DNA from: Euptelea pleiosperma
Taxonomy: Eukaryota; Streptophyta; Magnoliopsida; Ranunculales; Eupteleaceae
Length of the DNA: 64,000 nt
Assembly (NCBI GenBank): GCA_035048495.1
Contig: CM068542.1
Coordinates: forward strand, 39,213,109 to 39,277,108
Reading direction: 5' to 3'
Shown in pieces: positions 49,001 through 58,410 of the stretch. Numbering within the stretch: the first letter of the stretch is position 1; every line of letters begins with the position of its first letter. Under the pieces are notes generated by a model. The model did not search any database and had not been told where the DNA came from. It worked only from the letters and a program-made list of their open reading frames with translations. Position numbers and translations under genes: made by a program.

Positions 49001-51022
49001 AAATATTAATCAGCTCAATGAATGACTTAGCGCGTCCATAAAAAAAGGAGGAGATAATCACTCTGAATTTGTGTAAGCACATGTTTGGGAGATAGTTTAA
49101 ACCCCTTAAAAACTGACTTGCAACATTCCTTATGCAGTCACGAGATCCGCACACCATAGGCACCTCGTAGGTTAGAGTTTAGGGAATCAAACTTTGGTGA
49201 TGAAGCCAAGTCTTATGCATTGTGAGGCATTCATGATTGAGAATGATTCCAATCGGATGGAATAGATACATCCAAACCAAACATTCCTAGTAAAGGGGAC
49301 ATCTTAAAAGGATGCAGTCCAAGCTTTCCTCCCCATTGCAAAGAGGACGCCTAAGGTATCACACAAACAGTTGAACTTGAGGTGGTAAGGTGCCCAAATT
49401 CAGTGGCAAAGGTTGATGAGTGGGATGGGTTGGGGTCTTACCAAATGGGTATGCACAACATGTGTGGATTTCGCCGAATGTTTGCCTGATTGGAGTGTAA
49501 CCATTGAATGATTATAACTCTCATCAATTGAAGCAAATGGGTGTTCATAATATGGGTTTCTATCAAAGAGGACACATAGGACATCTTGGACACATAGGAC
49601 ATCTTGGAATCCTAGTTTGATTCAACTACGAATCGACATGATGATTCACTAATACATTACTCCCAAAATATGGGTGGTTCATAAGATGATGTCAAAATGA
49701 TCGATAACATTCCCTTCCCACGGCAGAGAAGTCCGAGACGTCAACGGAAGGGTTTTTGGAGGCTTTAGTATTCAAGGATGGTCTTAAGAAAGATAGGCTT
49801 AAGTTCTCTTGAATTAAATGGCCTTAATTAATCATCTAATGACTTGATCCTTCATTATTAAGAGAAGATATGTTCTTCAACACATTTGATATCATTGTTG
49901 CCAATTTAGGACATCAGTACTCTACTCGTATCAGCAGTTTCAAATGAAATACTCGTGACATCTGACACTAAAGGGCAGATAAATGATACTCATTCAACTA
50001 CAGTTAGTCATTTTGTTACACTATACCAGTTGTTTAAAAGTAGAAAAATCAACTAAACTTCGGTTGAGTTAAGTTAGTGACTCGGGCGAGCTAGTTGACT
50101 TGCGAGTCAGTATTAAATTAGCAAAATATAAGAATACTATATATTTAATCATAAAAATCAGGAAACCTATATAAAAATAAGGGAAAAAAAACATATTTGA
50201 CCTTTTTAAAATTTAAAAAGGTGCTTGGCACTATCAATTTATAAAATCCATGATACCATGATTCACTTGCTTTAACGGAAGAGACGGCTTTAGACAGGAT
50301 TGACTAGAGGAATATAATTCGTGCAGCCGAGGCCATACCATTGGAATAAGCTGATGAATAAACATCAAACACACTACTTAATTCAAAGCTTATTGATCTC
50401 TAAGCAAGAGAAGCAAATAGGTGTTCAACTTCAACCACTATAATCTGAGAGTGGATCAAGTTTGCTTCAGAGCGAAGAAGATGATTGTGTGATCTAATTT
50501 TATTATTTTTCTAATCTTTTAATCAATTTAGTATTGAGTCGCCAGTCAACTCGCTCGAATCGCCAAGTGAGTCGACTCCACTGAAGCCCGAGTTTTAATT
50601 AACAGCGCATTTAGGTTTAGGGTTTATTCCGTCAGAAACTGAAGTAGAACCGGTCTTCTCTCCCCTCACCATCTCCATTTACAAGAAGCAAAACATATAC
50701 TAATCTGATACGATGCAGGAAAATCAGGTATTTCTATGGATCATCAGAGGTACCAGTAACTAAAAAGAGAATCAACCGATAAGATTTTAGAGAGAGAGAG
50801 AGAGAGATGTTACGAGGTGACATGGACGTCTCGGACTTCTCTGCCATGGGATTTGTACGTCTTGATGTGAATGCCGCGGTGGGGATTCCAGAGGCGGATG
50901 GTGCGGTCTTTGCCGCAGCTCAGGCAGTAATTCCCGTCGCTGTTGAACCGCGCGGCGAGGACGGCCCCCTCATGCCCCCGGAGCACGTTAGCCTCCTTCC
51001 TCGGAAGCTCGCTGACGCTCAT
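37058..51022 (-). CDS. WDR83: WD40-repeat protein, WDR83/MORG1 type
   Basis: This is a seven-bladed beta-propeller scaffold protein; the animal homologue is MORG1, which also associates with the spliceosome. Exons (5' to 3'): 51022-50814, 40614-40512, 39991-39884, 39788-39679, 39537-39430, 39347-39302, 39032-38901, 37141-37058. These give 900 nt, 299 aa, with all phases matching. WD signatures include GKDRTIRLWNP, GGDRQVFYWD, GYDRSVRAWD, DGTVRTFD, DSTLRLMD, DGFIFFWD and DSTIRVWK at the C-terminus. The start MSVSELPRKE fits the family. Intron 1 is 10.2 kb and holds a LINE fragment and a whole copia element in the same orientation as the gene, whose LTRs could supply premature poly(A) signals. 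The reading frame is intact. Confidence 0.95.
37142..38900 (-). other. WDR83 last intron with a miniature repeat
   Basis: The intron is 1.76 kb and precedes the final 27-codon exon. It includes a GCCTCAAGGC-type repeat at about 38600-38830. No other coding signal was recognised. Confidence 0.6.
40115..40414 (-). repeat. About 153-bp tandem duplication in WDR83 intron
   Basis: Copies lie at 40115-40267 and 40268-40414. Each has ACAACCTGCAT, GAGAACTTAAATATTTTGAG and GTTGCAATCA in the same order, with only a handful of differences. Confidence 0.85.
40735..41757 (+). mobile_element. 5'-truncated LINE, RT zinc-binding 3' end
   Basis: The ORF2 C-terminal domain of a plant L1-type LINE lies antisense to WDR83. 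Residues follow the zinc-binding RT pattern, with CMCKQSGESVNHHLLHC as the C-C-H-C core, SALVWKSRILTKVAFFVW before it, and IFWGIWKERNQRLF after it. One in-frame TAG occurs near 41013. A stop at 41654 is followed by AATAAA (41727) and a short A run ending near 41757. The 5' border is uncertain; AAGTAA words on both sides may be a short target duplication. Confidence 0.85.
41800..42000. repeat. Diverged repeat also found at 49790-49990
   Basis: The two segments share ATTAAATGG, GACTTGATCCT, TTGCCAATTTAGGACATCAG-type and ATCAGCAGTTTCA words in the same order and orientation, with many substitutions. They lie on either side of the copia element. A further shared block (TTATTC...AACTGGCAC...GGATCT) links 41996-42050 and 51072-51115. 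Confidence 0.7.
42430..42570 (-). pseudogene. RNase H-like (RVT_3) fragment
   Basis: On the - strand, about 40 codons read EEAEDLTLNAGATLTLDM and then VEFEMDSKAIEDF, ending in a stop. This resembles the RNase H-like domain common in plant LINE-derived genes (pattern EAE...V..E.DSKA). It has no intact flanking frame, so it is probably a fossil. Confidence 0.5.
42683..42892 (-). repeat. 3' LTR of the copia element
   Basis: The 210-bp LTR starts TGTTGTCAGGG in element sense. It matches the 5' LTR almost completely but carries an extra TGT triplet at its outer edge (42683-42685). Confidence 0.93.
42893..42903 (-). other. Polypurine tract
   Basis: TTGAGGGGGAG in element sense sits directly against the 3' LTR, the expected plus-strand priming site. 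Confidence 0.9.
42900..46090 (-). pseudogene. Copia pol: protease end, integrase, RT-RNase H
   Basis: The longest open piece is 42900-44603 (567 codons), spanning intact RT ([36 protein letters not shown]) and RNase H (TDADWAGS, SNAEAEYRSM, TKHIEVDRHFIKEK). Upstream in the same frame are the integrase pieces at 44691-45410 (RTDNGGEY) and 45423-46058 (VHSDVWGP, FVDDYSRYTW). They are separated by single in-frame stops: TAA at 44691-44693 and TAG at 45423-45425. The protease-gag junction near 46060-46090 is frameshifted. Confidence 0.92.
45920..47290 (-). pseudogene. Copia gag-protease with one in-frame stop
   Basis: The gag start, MSTSEESS, is at 47290. The frame is open for 121 codons until TAA at 46925-46927, then continues in the same frame. 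The second part, read from 46906, includes a CCHC zinc knuckle (CDHCGKRRHTRETC) and the protease WIIDSGASDHMTG motif near 46130. Past that point the frame runs off into a wrong frame. Without readthrough no full Gag could be made. Confidence 0.9.
46882..48757 (-). repeat. 938-bp tandem duplication of copia leader plus gag start
   Basis: Copies lie at 46882-47819 and 47820-48757, offset exactly 938 bp, with few differences. Each holds the first 121 codons of gag and the leader with its GGCGGCTAGG motifs. Both contain the same in-frame TAA (46925-46927 and 47863-47865). The junction lies inside the primer-binding site: the internal copy ends in GCTCTGA, seven bases of the 12-base PBS complement. 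Confidence 0.95.
48751..48762 (-). other. Primer-binding site for initiator Met tRNA
   Basis: TGGTATCAGAGC in element sense immediately follows the 5' LTR and matches the usual copia initiator-Met-tRNA primer site. Confidence 0.93.
48763..48969 (-). repeat. 5' LTR of the copia element
   Basis: The 207-bp LTR begins TGTTGTCAGGG and ends CCAAGATTACA in element sense, adjacent to the PBS. It is flanked outside by GTGTT. Confidence 0.93.
48970..50813 (-). other. Remainder of WDR83 intron 1
   Basis: Non-coding. It includes the diverged repeat 49790-49990 (partner of 41800-42000), and a GA-run at 50791-50807 next to the exon 1 donor. No other feature was recognised. Confidence 0.6.
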
Positions 51023-51449
51023 ATCTCTTCGTCTATCTGAAATGCTTTTTAGGCGGGAAATCTAATAGCGCCATGGGCTTATTCTAGTAACTGGCACTCT
51101 AAGCGGATCTTGTTGATCGAACATTCAAGGTTGAGAAAGGGAACCGATTTGAGTCCGCCTTTGCTGCGGGGCAGCACTTTTCTACGGGTTTCCCCTTTGC
51201 ACGACACGTACACCCAAGTCTCAACTTTAAACTCGATCCAGGTTAATTTTGAGAGGAATGCTATTATGCTAGCGAGTGAGGAATTTTCTTGTCTTTTGCG
51301 GGTTTTCAAAAGGGTAAATACAATATACACATCGTTCATCATCTGCCACTAAGACATCTCTTAAGTTGAAAGTCAACATTGGGTTGATCAAAACCATCCG
51401 ATCGAGTTCAAATCCATGATACACCGAATCACTTCCCTTGTAACCATGC

Positions 51450-51900
51450 GCTCCATACCCTCTGGTTGACTTTCCTCCCTCGCCACTCCTGTGCAAGCAA
51501 GGAGAAGCCCTCTCCTAGTGACACGTGGCAGGGAGACACCTATATTAAGAAGGATTAGGAGACACTGAGAAGGGGGATGGGGAGATACAGAAAGAAAATA
51601 GAGAGAGAGAGAGAGAGAATATAGAAAGAGGGCAAAATGCTGCTTAATGCATCCTATTGTTGTATTTTGTACATTTATCAGTCATAGCGAAGATTGGCCA
51701 GTGTCAGTTACATGTGGATGTAGTCGCCGGCAAGAGGCCGGCAACGAACCACATAACTTTGGTGTCATCTTTCCTTAGTCTTTATTTGATATTTATCGGT
51801 CTATTTATTGCTAATATATTGTTTATTCTTTGATCTTTGTGTTGAGTGAATAGAAGAACATCTGACAGTATCCACTGAATTTAAACCACACAGTAATACC
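51450..51900 (+). repeat. Possible solo LTR of a copia-type element
   Basis: The sequence has a TATA-like CTATATTAAG, GA-rich leader sequence and GTGGATGTAG...CGAACCACATAA, a motif seen near the ends of many plant LTRs. Borders and target duplication could not be set. Confidence 0.4.
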
Positions 51901-52919
51901 CCCATATATTTTCAAACTTTAGTAATGCCCTCATTGACCTGGTTTAAAAATAGTTGACTCCAGTCAAAATTGACTTGAATCATGTGCCACTAGTATTGTA
52001 TTTGCAATATTTTGGTCCTTGTGTATTAATCGGCGCATGATGCATTTTAATACGAGTCAAATGATGGTTTAACTAAGTCAATGAGAGTATTCTTAAAGTT
52101 TGAAAGTACATGGGTATTACTAATTACTTTCAATTTTATCGGGTATTAAAAAATATTGTTGATACTTTGAAAAGAATACGCTGAATAATCTAGAAAATGT
52201 TTTTTAGGTGATTACAATTAATTGATCAATTTCACTTTTGGCTCTGGAGGTCTGTTAGGTAACCCATTGAATGACGAGTCTCGATTGATTGCTGTGAGCC
52301 AAGTGTCTTGCGGCGCAACACTAGTCCATGTTTAAACCCCAATGCATTCAAAACATTAATGTTCAATGACCTTAAGGCTCTCTTTATGGCGATCAGGCGA
52401 TCAACAAAAAAAGTTTTACAGAAAAATGATTTGTATGTTAGAAAGTGTTGATATAGAAAAAGTTTTATGACATTTATATGCAAAAATCATTTCTAGAAAA
52501 CTTATTGAGGGCAACTATACAGAGCCTAATTTTTTTTTTTTTTTTCTTTATGTTTTCCAGAGAGTAAAAGTGTTGTTTGTAAAACTGACTTTTGTTTCCA
52601 AACATCAAAAAGAATCCCCTTCTTTACTGTTTACAACACAGATTACCTATAGAGTGTCACGCCCTAATTAATTAATCTCGGACCCGCTGCAATCCATATG
52701 TTGATCTCTTGCCCAATGAGTTTAGGGCTGATTTTCATGTCTGAAATTAATGTTAAAAATAGTAAACGTAATAATTTTCGTCGTGTCTTAAAAAAAAAAT
52801 GTCTTGAAAATATTTGTATTGATTTTTAATTTTTTGTAATAAACTTCTAAAATCTTTTATTTTTCTGCATTTTCCCTCACCCCTAGACCCCTAAGTCACA
52901 TGGCAACCCATGGATTGTG

Positions 52920-53035
52920 GCCCATCCCAAGGCACACCAACGAGGCTGGTTTTTGGTTTGTAGGTCCACCAAACAATGGGCCAAACATCCATATGGTCAA
53001 CAGCCCCAATGACTGTGCTAGGTGGTAAATTTGTA
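52920..53035. mobile_element. Partial MITE related to the 30-34 kb family
   Basis: It carries GGTTTGTAGGTCCACCAAAC, GGGCCAAACATCCATATGGTCA and a degenerate CTAGGTGG in place of the G-box. Only one arm is recognisable. Confidence 0.55.
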
Positions 53036-56000
53036 TGCACCATCATATATACTTCAAAAAAAATTCGGTGATGACACTGAACAAACCCTAACTCTTAGCT
53101 CAATGATGTAGAACTCATAGCAGAGGAGTTCATGGAGCGTTTGGACAGTTAAAAGTCCTAACGATGCTAAAAGGGACATAATGGACATTAATGCTAAAGA
53201 TGCACTTAAAAAGGACATAACAAACATTAATGAAATTCTGTTTAGTATCGAAATTGCGCGGGGCCAGACTTTTCTAAAAGGTAACGACGAAATTGTCAAT
53301 ATTCATCAGCTTTGCTCACGACGTACGCCTAATTTTAGCCAAATTCCATCATTTAGTAGGTCAAAACGGTAATTGTGCTATTTTATGATAGTTGCTTTAG
53401 GAATAATTTGAGCTGTAGAAATTAAAATTACTCCTTGTCGACTCTGACGTGTTTCTAAGATTTACTATTATCCATTTCTAGTATTAGTAGGAATTTATAT
53501 TTTTTTAGTATTTTTCTTATTTTAACGAATTTAGACTTTTAGTGGGTTTCTATTTATTTAGCAATTTGCCCTATTTAAGATGAGTTGTAATTGGAAGAAA
53601 GGATCAATGAAGTTTATTGTTTAAGCATTCTATTATATTTTTAATTTCCTTGCGGATTCAAGGTTTCTTTTCAGTTGAAGTCATTGTTATTCTTCCTATT
53701 TCACTTTTGTGATTAACTTTATGCTTCCGCTACGTCACTTAAAGGGCTGTTACGCAGTGTAATAAAATAATAATTTAAAGACTGATGATGGGTGGTGTCA
53801 ATTTACCCGTTTAACCGAAATTGAATTGGAAGCAAAATTGAAAATATCGATTTCGGTTCCACATTTTTAGGAACCAACTAAAAAAGAATCGCAATAAAAA
53901 TCAAACTGAAAAAAACAATTCCAACTTTGAGTAGTTTGATATTGAACCAAAACTGCTACATAAAATAGTGTTAAAATTGTCATATTATCAAGATTGAGAT
54001 TGATATACTTGGAACCATAACCAGGCTGATAGGAACCAAACAATGGGTTCTAGTTTAAGATCCATCATTTTGAGAACTGGAATCGATAAGAACCGACAAT
54101 ATGGGTTCCAATTTGGTACTTAGGAATCGACCCGTTGACACCTATGGTCTTGATAATTAGGTCGCCTGACCTCCCAAGCATGTAACATGCCATCACAGTT
54201 AGTTCAAACCTTCCCAACAAAGGCGTAATAACTAATAACATACCTCTCTCTCTCTCACCAATAGCTATGCTGTCTTTCAACCTCTTCTTCTCTTGTTGCT
54301 CAATCACAAGTTTTTATCCATTCCTCTCGTATATTGTCGTAACGCCTTCATCCCTCATTCTCACAAGAATGGTCTACCCTAGTGGAAAATGCCCCCACCT
54401 CAACGAGCAAGTTGCATTCCACACGGACATTGGAAGTCGATGAAGTCGGTCTCTGTCTTTTCATCTGGCCCGAGATGCGTTCGTTCTCAAAACCGTCGTA
54501 GGAATGGAGACCTTTCAATAGAGCGGAGGCTTATTGATCAACGATAAACAACCCTACTCATCACAAACGAGAGTCATTTAGTTCAACTCCATTTTGCATG
54601 AAAGAAAAGTTCATCTCTTGATCGAGAAGAAAACAATGCTCTCATTCATGCTTTCGCACCCATGAAACCCTAGATGTGTGCTTGAGAGATCTTACTTGAT
54701 TGAGATCAGGGGGGAATGGAGTCACAATTAATTAAGGCGAAATCTTCTTTCCCACTTGACTAGCCTACTCGACTTCTCATTGTTGGTTGATAGCATCGGG
54801 GGATCGAATCGAATTGGAAGCGTGAGAGGAGTCAACTCGATCAATTAGATGTCAGGTTTGGGCGCTCGAACCACTTATGCTGGAAAGGCGGGTCAAGCAG
54901 CACTAGTTCCGACCACGGATAAGGGATTCAATTGTAGGGGAAGTCATCCCGAAGCACAACTAGACTCTTGTTCTTCTTCTTCTGGGGCCAAAGCAATAAA
55001 CATGAAGCATTAATAATCTATGATGATCTTAGTAAACAGGCGGTGGCATATCGGTGAGTGCTTCTGTGCGATACGACTTTTTGGCTAACTGTTTCTTGCT
55101 GCCCTTAGCTCGATCATCCAACTCGCTCCAATAAACAGGCATGGTTCAGTAGTCGAAGCAACTTTGTCACTGAATGTTCAAGAGAAAGAATCAGAATGGA
55201 ATCATGGTGGACAATACTTCCGCAAATACCAATTTCCATTTGACTTTACTTAAGTGGAACATGGTGTCCATGGCTTTGTTACCAATCTTGTGTTTAAATC
55301 GTGAATTTTATGATTTTTTCGTACAAATTTTTATTCGTAAAAATTCAAAAAATTTCAAACCAAACTGAATAAAATGTGTTTTAACATTTTTCTTAATTAA
55401 AAATTCAGCTAAAAAAATGACGCATTAGGTATGTTGCTTTGTGCTGCATCTAAGAAATAATCTACTTAGGCATATCTTAGGCAAGCACCCCTCCTCACTC
55501 TAACCTAGGTGAGGTCCCAACCATTAACCAATCCACGTAAATATATTATTTTCTCCTTTGATGAGGTCCCAACCTTAAAATTTGAATTGCGCGATCGTAG
55601 CCGTAAGACTGACTTGAGGACTAATATTTAAGTAATTGAGAAGCTTTAACACTAATAAGCATGTCACCTTTTCTTCTAATTTGCCATGGATAATGATAGG
55701 TACTTGCATAGTATTATAAGCACAATTACCACAAAAATCATATGTTACGATGTAGCACACGTACACATTAATTATTATATTATCCAATTAAAATGAGGAG
55801 ATGGGAGTATTGAAGTAAATTAGGCAAGTTTGAGTATTGTTACATGTTATAAAGGCATATATAACTCATATAATCGAAAGATTACTAACTTGAAAACCAC
55901 TGGACTCTAGTAACCATATTACTAAATATATAGATTCCCTTTCGAAATGCACCGGATTTTCGGTTCCTGAATTTTTAAAATGAGACATATAAAATACATA

Positions 56001-56526
56001 TAAAATATATGTCGACCCATACCGGCTAGTGAATTTTTTAGTGAACTTTTGAAACCCAAAATCTAATTTTTCCCGTATCAAATTTTTGCCATATTCCTAA
56101 TTGCTAACAAGGGTCCATGGCTGTGGCACGACCTCTGCCCATTGAAGTAATGGATGGGTCCATCCTAGGTACACCAACATACTAATCAGGATATTTTTAG
56201 TATGTCAGTGTACCTAGGGATGGACCACATCCCTCAACCGAAAGACTTACCTCAGCCGTCTGATCGAGTCATTTTATTCAAGTCTTGTCTGATAGTCCAA
56301 AAAAACACAATCGACCGAACGGCTACCAACATCCCATCAATGTCACATTAAGGATCACACATCAATTATACAGTGTATAAGACTCACACCAGAACACAAA
56401 TGACCGGAAAAATGAAGTTCTCGGCCACGAATAGCAGATTTGCAGTGGAAAAGAAAATATAAAAAAGAGTAATCGTCGAGGAGTCGGAATTCCAATCCAG
56501 ACAAAGTCACCGGATAAATGGAGACT

Positions 56527-57846
56527 TTACTCAGAAAGACTGCCGTGTTGGTCTCCGCCATCATCGACGTCGTTGTGTTGTTGCTTATGACCGTGAACTT
56601 TCGTTCCGTACCGTTTCCTGCGACTGCAATGCTTATGACGTTTCTCGCGCTTCCTGGAGCTCGAATTCCCCGTAATCCCCACCCGGATTTTTTCCAGAGT
56701 AATCATTTCCGGCATCATAGGAGATGGACTAATCATTTCAGGCATCATAGGAGATAGAGTAATCATTTCCGGCATCATAGGAGATGGAGTAATCATTTCC
56801 GGCATCATAGGAGATGGAGTAATCATTTCCGGCATCATAGGAGATGGTGTAATTATGTCCGGCATCGTAGGAGATGGAGTAGTCATTTCCGGCATCATAG
56901 GAGATGGAGTAATCATTTCCGGCATCATAGGAGATGGAGTAATCATTTCCGGCATCATAGGAGATGGTGTAATCATTTCCGGCATCGTAGCAGATGGAGT
57001 AATCATTTCCGGCATCATAGGAGATGGAGTAATCATTTCCGGCATCATAGGAGATGGTGTAATCATTTCCGGCATCGTAGCAGATGGAGTAATCATTTCC
57101 GGCATCATAGGAGATGGAGTAATCATTTCCGGCATCATAGGAGATGGTGTAATCATTTCCGGCATCGTAGCAGATGGAGTAATCATTTCCGGCAACATAG
57201 GAGATGGAGTAATCATTTCCGGCATCATAGGAGATGAAAGAGGCGAAATACTCTCGTCAGACCAACTTGATGGAGAAATAAACCCTTGATCGCCGGGGGC
57301 ATTCATCCCTGCCGAAAATCTGACGTCAAGAATCCCTTCCAATCCATGTATGGCAACGCTAGACCCGTGATAAAGATCGGGAATTGAGATCCTAACGCCG
57401 TTAACTGTAAGTGCGCCGGGCAAGGTTCCGTTAGGCGTCAACTGAGCTTCCGATATCAAGAGATCGAGGCGAGGAATCAGCGTATCGAGGGAGGACCCAG
57501 GAGGGAGATTGCGTAGATCAGAGATCGTAAGACGACTAAGCGCCACGTGGCCCCGGAGCTTCTGGACGTAATCTGACGCATCTGACGCCATGTCAAGAGA
57601 GTAAAGATCGGAATCGGAAGGAGAGAAGAAAGTGAAGGAGTCGCCAACGAGGATCTGGTATCGGAGGTCTGATGTGGCGATGGCGTTGCCGAAGAGACTG
57701 TAGCCGTTTGATCTGAGGGCGGCGATCGCTATGTCAAACTCTTCGACTGTGATTCCAGTGACGACGTTTGTGAGGAGGAGGATTGCGAACAGAAGTGTGG
57801 CTGCCTCCGGAGTTCGACTGGAAATTGATCGGTGATGTTTCTCCAT
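56527..57846 (-). CDS. Fasciclin-like protein with decapeptide repeat domain
   Basis: This is a single-exon gene of 439 aa. Residues 1-31 form a signal peptide with a hydrophobic core (ATLLFAILLLTNVV). Residues about 35-180 are one FAS1 domain, with SNGYSLFGNAIATSDL and FTFFSPSDSDL as the conserved H1-like segments. Residues 204-383 are 18 tandem decapeptides of consensus PSPMMPEMIT. Their TP and SP dipeptides are candidate hydroxyproline O-glycosylation sites as in arabinogalactan proteins. The last 56 residues are Lys/Arg/His-rich, and no hydrophobic GPI-anchor signal follows, so the protein is probably secreted to the wall. The FAS1 wording is closest to the FLA19-21 group. The ATG at 57846 was chosen because the longer frame upstream begins at TTG. 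Confidence 0.88.
   Translation of the reverse strand: MEKHHRSISSRTPEAATLLFAILLLTNVVTGITVEEFDIAIAALRSNGYSLFGNAIATSDLRYQILVGDSFTFFSPSDSDLYSLDMASDASDYVQKLRGHVALSRLTISDLRNLPPGSSLDTLIPRLDLLISEAQLTPNGTLPGALTVNGVRISIPDLYHGSSVAIHGLEGILDVRFSAGMNAPGDQGFISPSSWSDESISPLSSPMMPEMITPSPMLPEMITPSATMPEMITPSPMMPEMITPSPMMPEMITPSATMPEMITPSPMMPEMITPSPMMPEMITPSATMPEMITPSPMMPEMITPSPMMPEMITPSPMMPEMTTPSPTMPDIITPSPMMPEMITPSPMMPEMITPSPMMPEMITLSPMMPEMISPSPMMPEMITLEKIRVGITGNSSSRKREKRHKHCSRRKRYGTKVHGHKQQHNDVDDGGDQHGSLSE
56698..57237 (-). repeat. 30-bp coding minisatellite, 18 units
   Basis: The array is 540 bp of the fasciclin-like gene. Units 3-11 form a 90-bp higher-order pattern (SAT-type, SPM-type, SPM-type) repeated three times, so the latest expansion copied three units at a time. 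The opposite strand is also open across most of the array as a by-product of the repeat. Confidence 0.95.
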
Positions 57847-58098
57847 CGCATGAGAGAGAGAGAGATATTCTTGCAATTTCAGTTTCGCGGTTTTCCAATT
57901 TCTTGAATCTTGAGAAGGGGTAAAGATACAGTGCTGCTCTCTATAGCTATATCATCTTGCTTGATCGGTGATGTTTCTCCATCGCATGAGTGAGAGAGAG
58001 AGAGATTCTTGCAATTTCAGTTTCGCGGTTTTCCAATTTCTTGAATCTTGAAAAGGGGTAAAGATACAGTGCTGCTCTCTATAGCTATATCATCTTGC
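57825..58098 (-). repeat. Tandem duplication of the FLA start codon and leader region
   Basis: Copies lie at 57825-57960 and 57961-58098. Each includes the codons for MEKHHRS, the GA-rich leader and a TATAGCTATAGAG word that may be a core promoter. In the upstream copy the ATG at 57982 opens an 11-codon frame that stops at 57947. Only the gene-proximal copy leads into the real coding frame. Confidence 0.9.
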
Positions 58099-58194
58099 TA
58101 CTTCTTGGCATGCTTCAAGCCTTCAACTACAGAGGAACGTGTGTTCCCTCTGTTTGAATATGCATGCCGAATTCCCAAAAAACCACGCGGCACT

Positions 58195-58410
58195 CTTTCG
58201 GGCCCACCGACCCTATGAATGTTTGGCCCACCTTTTGATGGACCCATACACCAGAATTCAGCCAGATTGCCGATTTCTAGCCATTGGATATGAGCATTTT
58301 TTCTTCATTGTCTTTAGAACGCATCCATAGGCCGAAAAATGTTCCAATCCAATGGCTAGGAGGAGTCACCAATCAAGCTTACTTTTGGCTTGTAACTCCA
58401 CCAAGGGATG
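58195..58410. mobile_element. Diverged foldback MITE upstream of the FLA gene
   Basis: It carries the family words ATGAATGTTTGGCCCACC and GATTTCTAGCCATTGGAT with their inverse (ATCCAATGGCTAGG), then TTTTGGCTTGTAACTCCACC. The outer arms are weak. Confidence 0.55.

Larger units (their letters stand above)
51023..56526. other. Intergenic region upstream of WDR83
   Basis: No convincing gene was found in 5.5 kb. The region contains a possible solo LTR (about 51450-51900), a G-box-MITE-like fragment (about 52920-53035), a short palindromic repeat (about 56130-56230), and AT-rich sequence. Small open frames between 53 and 56 kb have no family resemblance. Confidence 0.55.

Noticed and set aside
54300..55150. 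Possible gene in the 54-55 kb region
   Set aside because: I checked all frames for recognisable domains; only short frames broken by stops occur.
56698..57237. CRISPR-like 30-bp direct repeats
   Set aside because: Units are contiguous with no spacers, they lie in frame within a fasciclin-like protein, and the genome is a plant nucleus.
57847..57876. Ten extra N-terminal codons for the fasciclin-like protein
   Set aside because: The first codon is TTG; the first ATG at 57846 gives a normal signal peptide.
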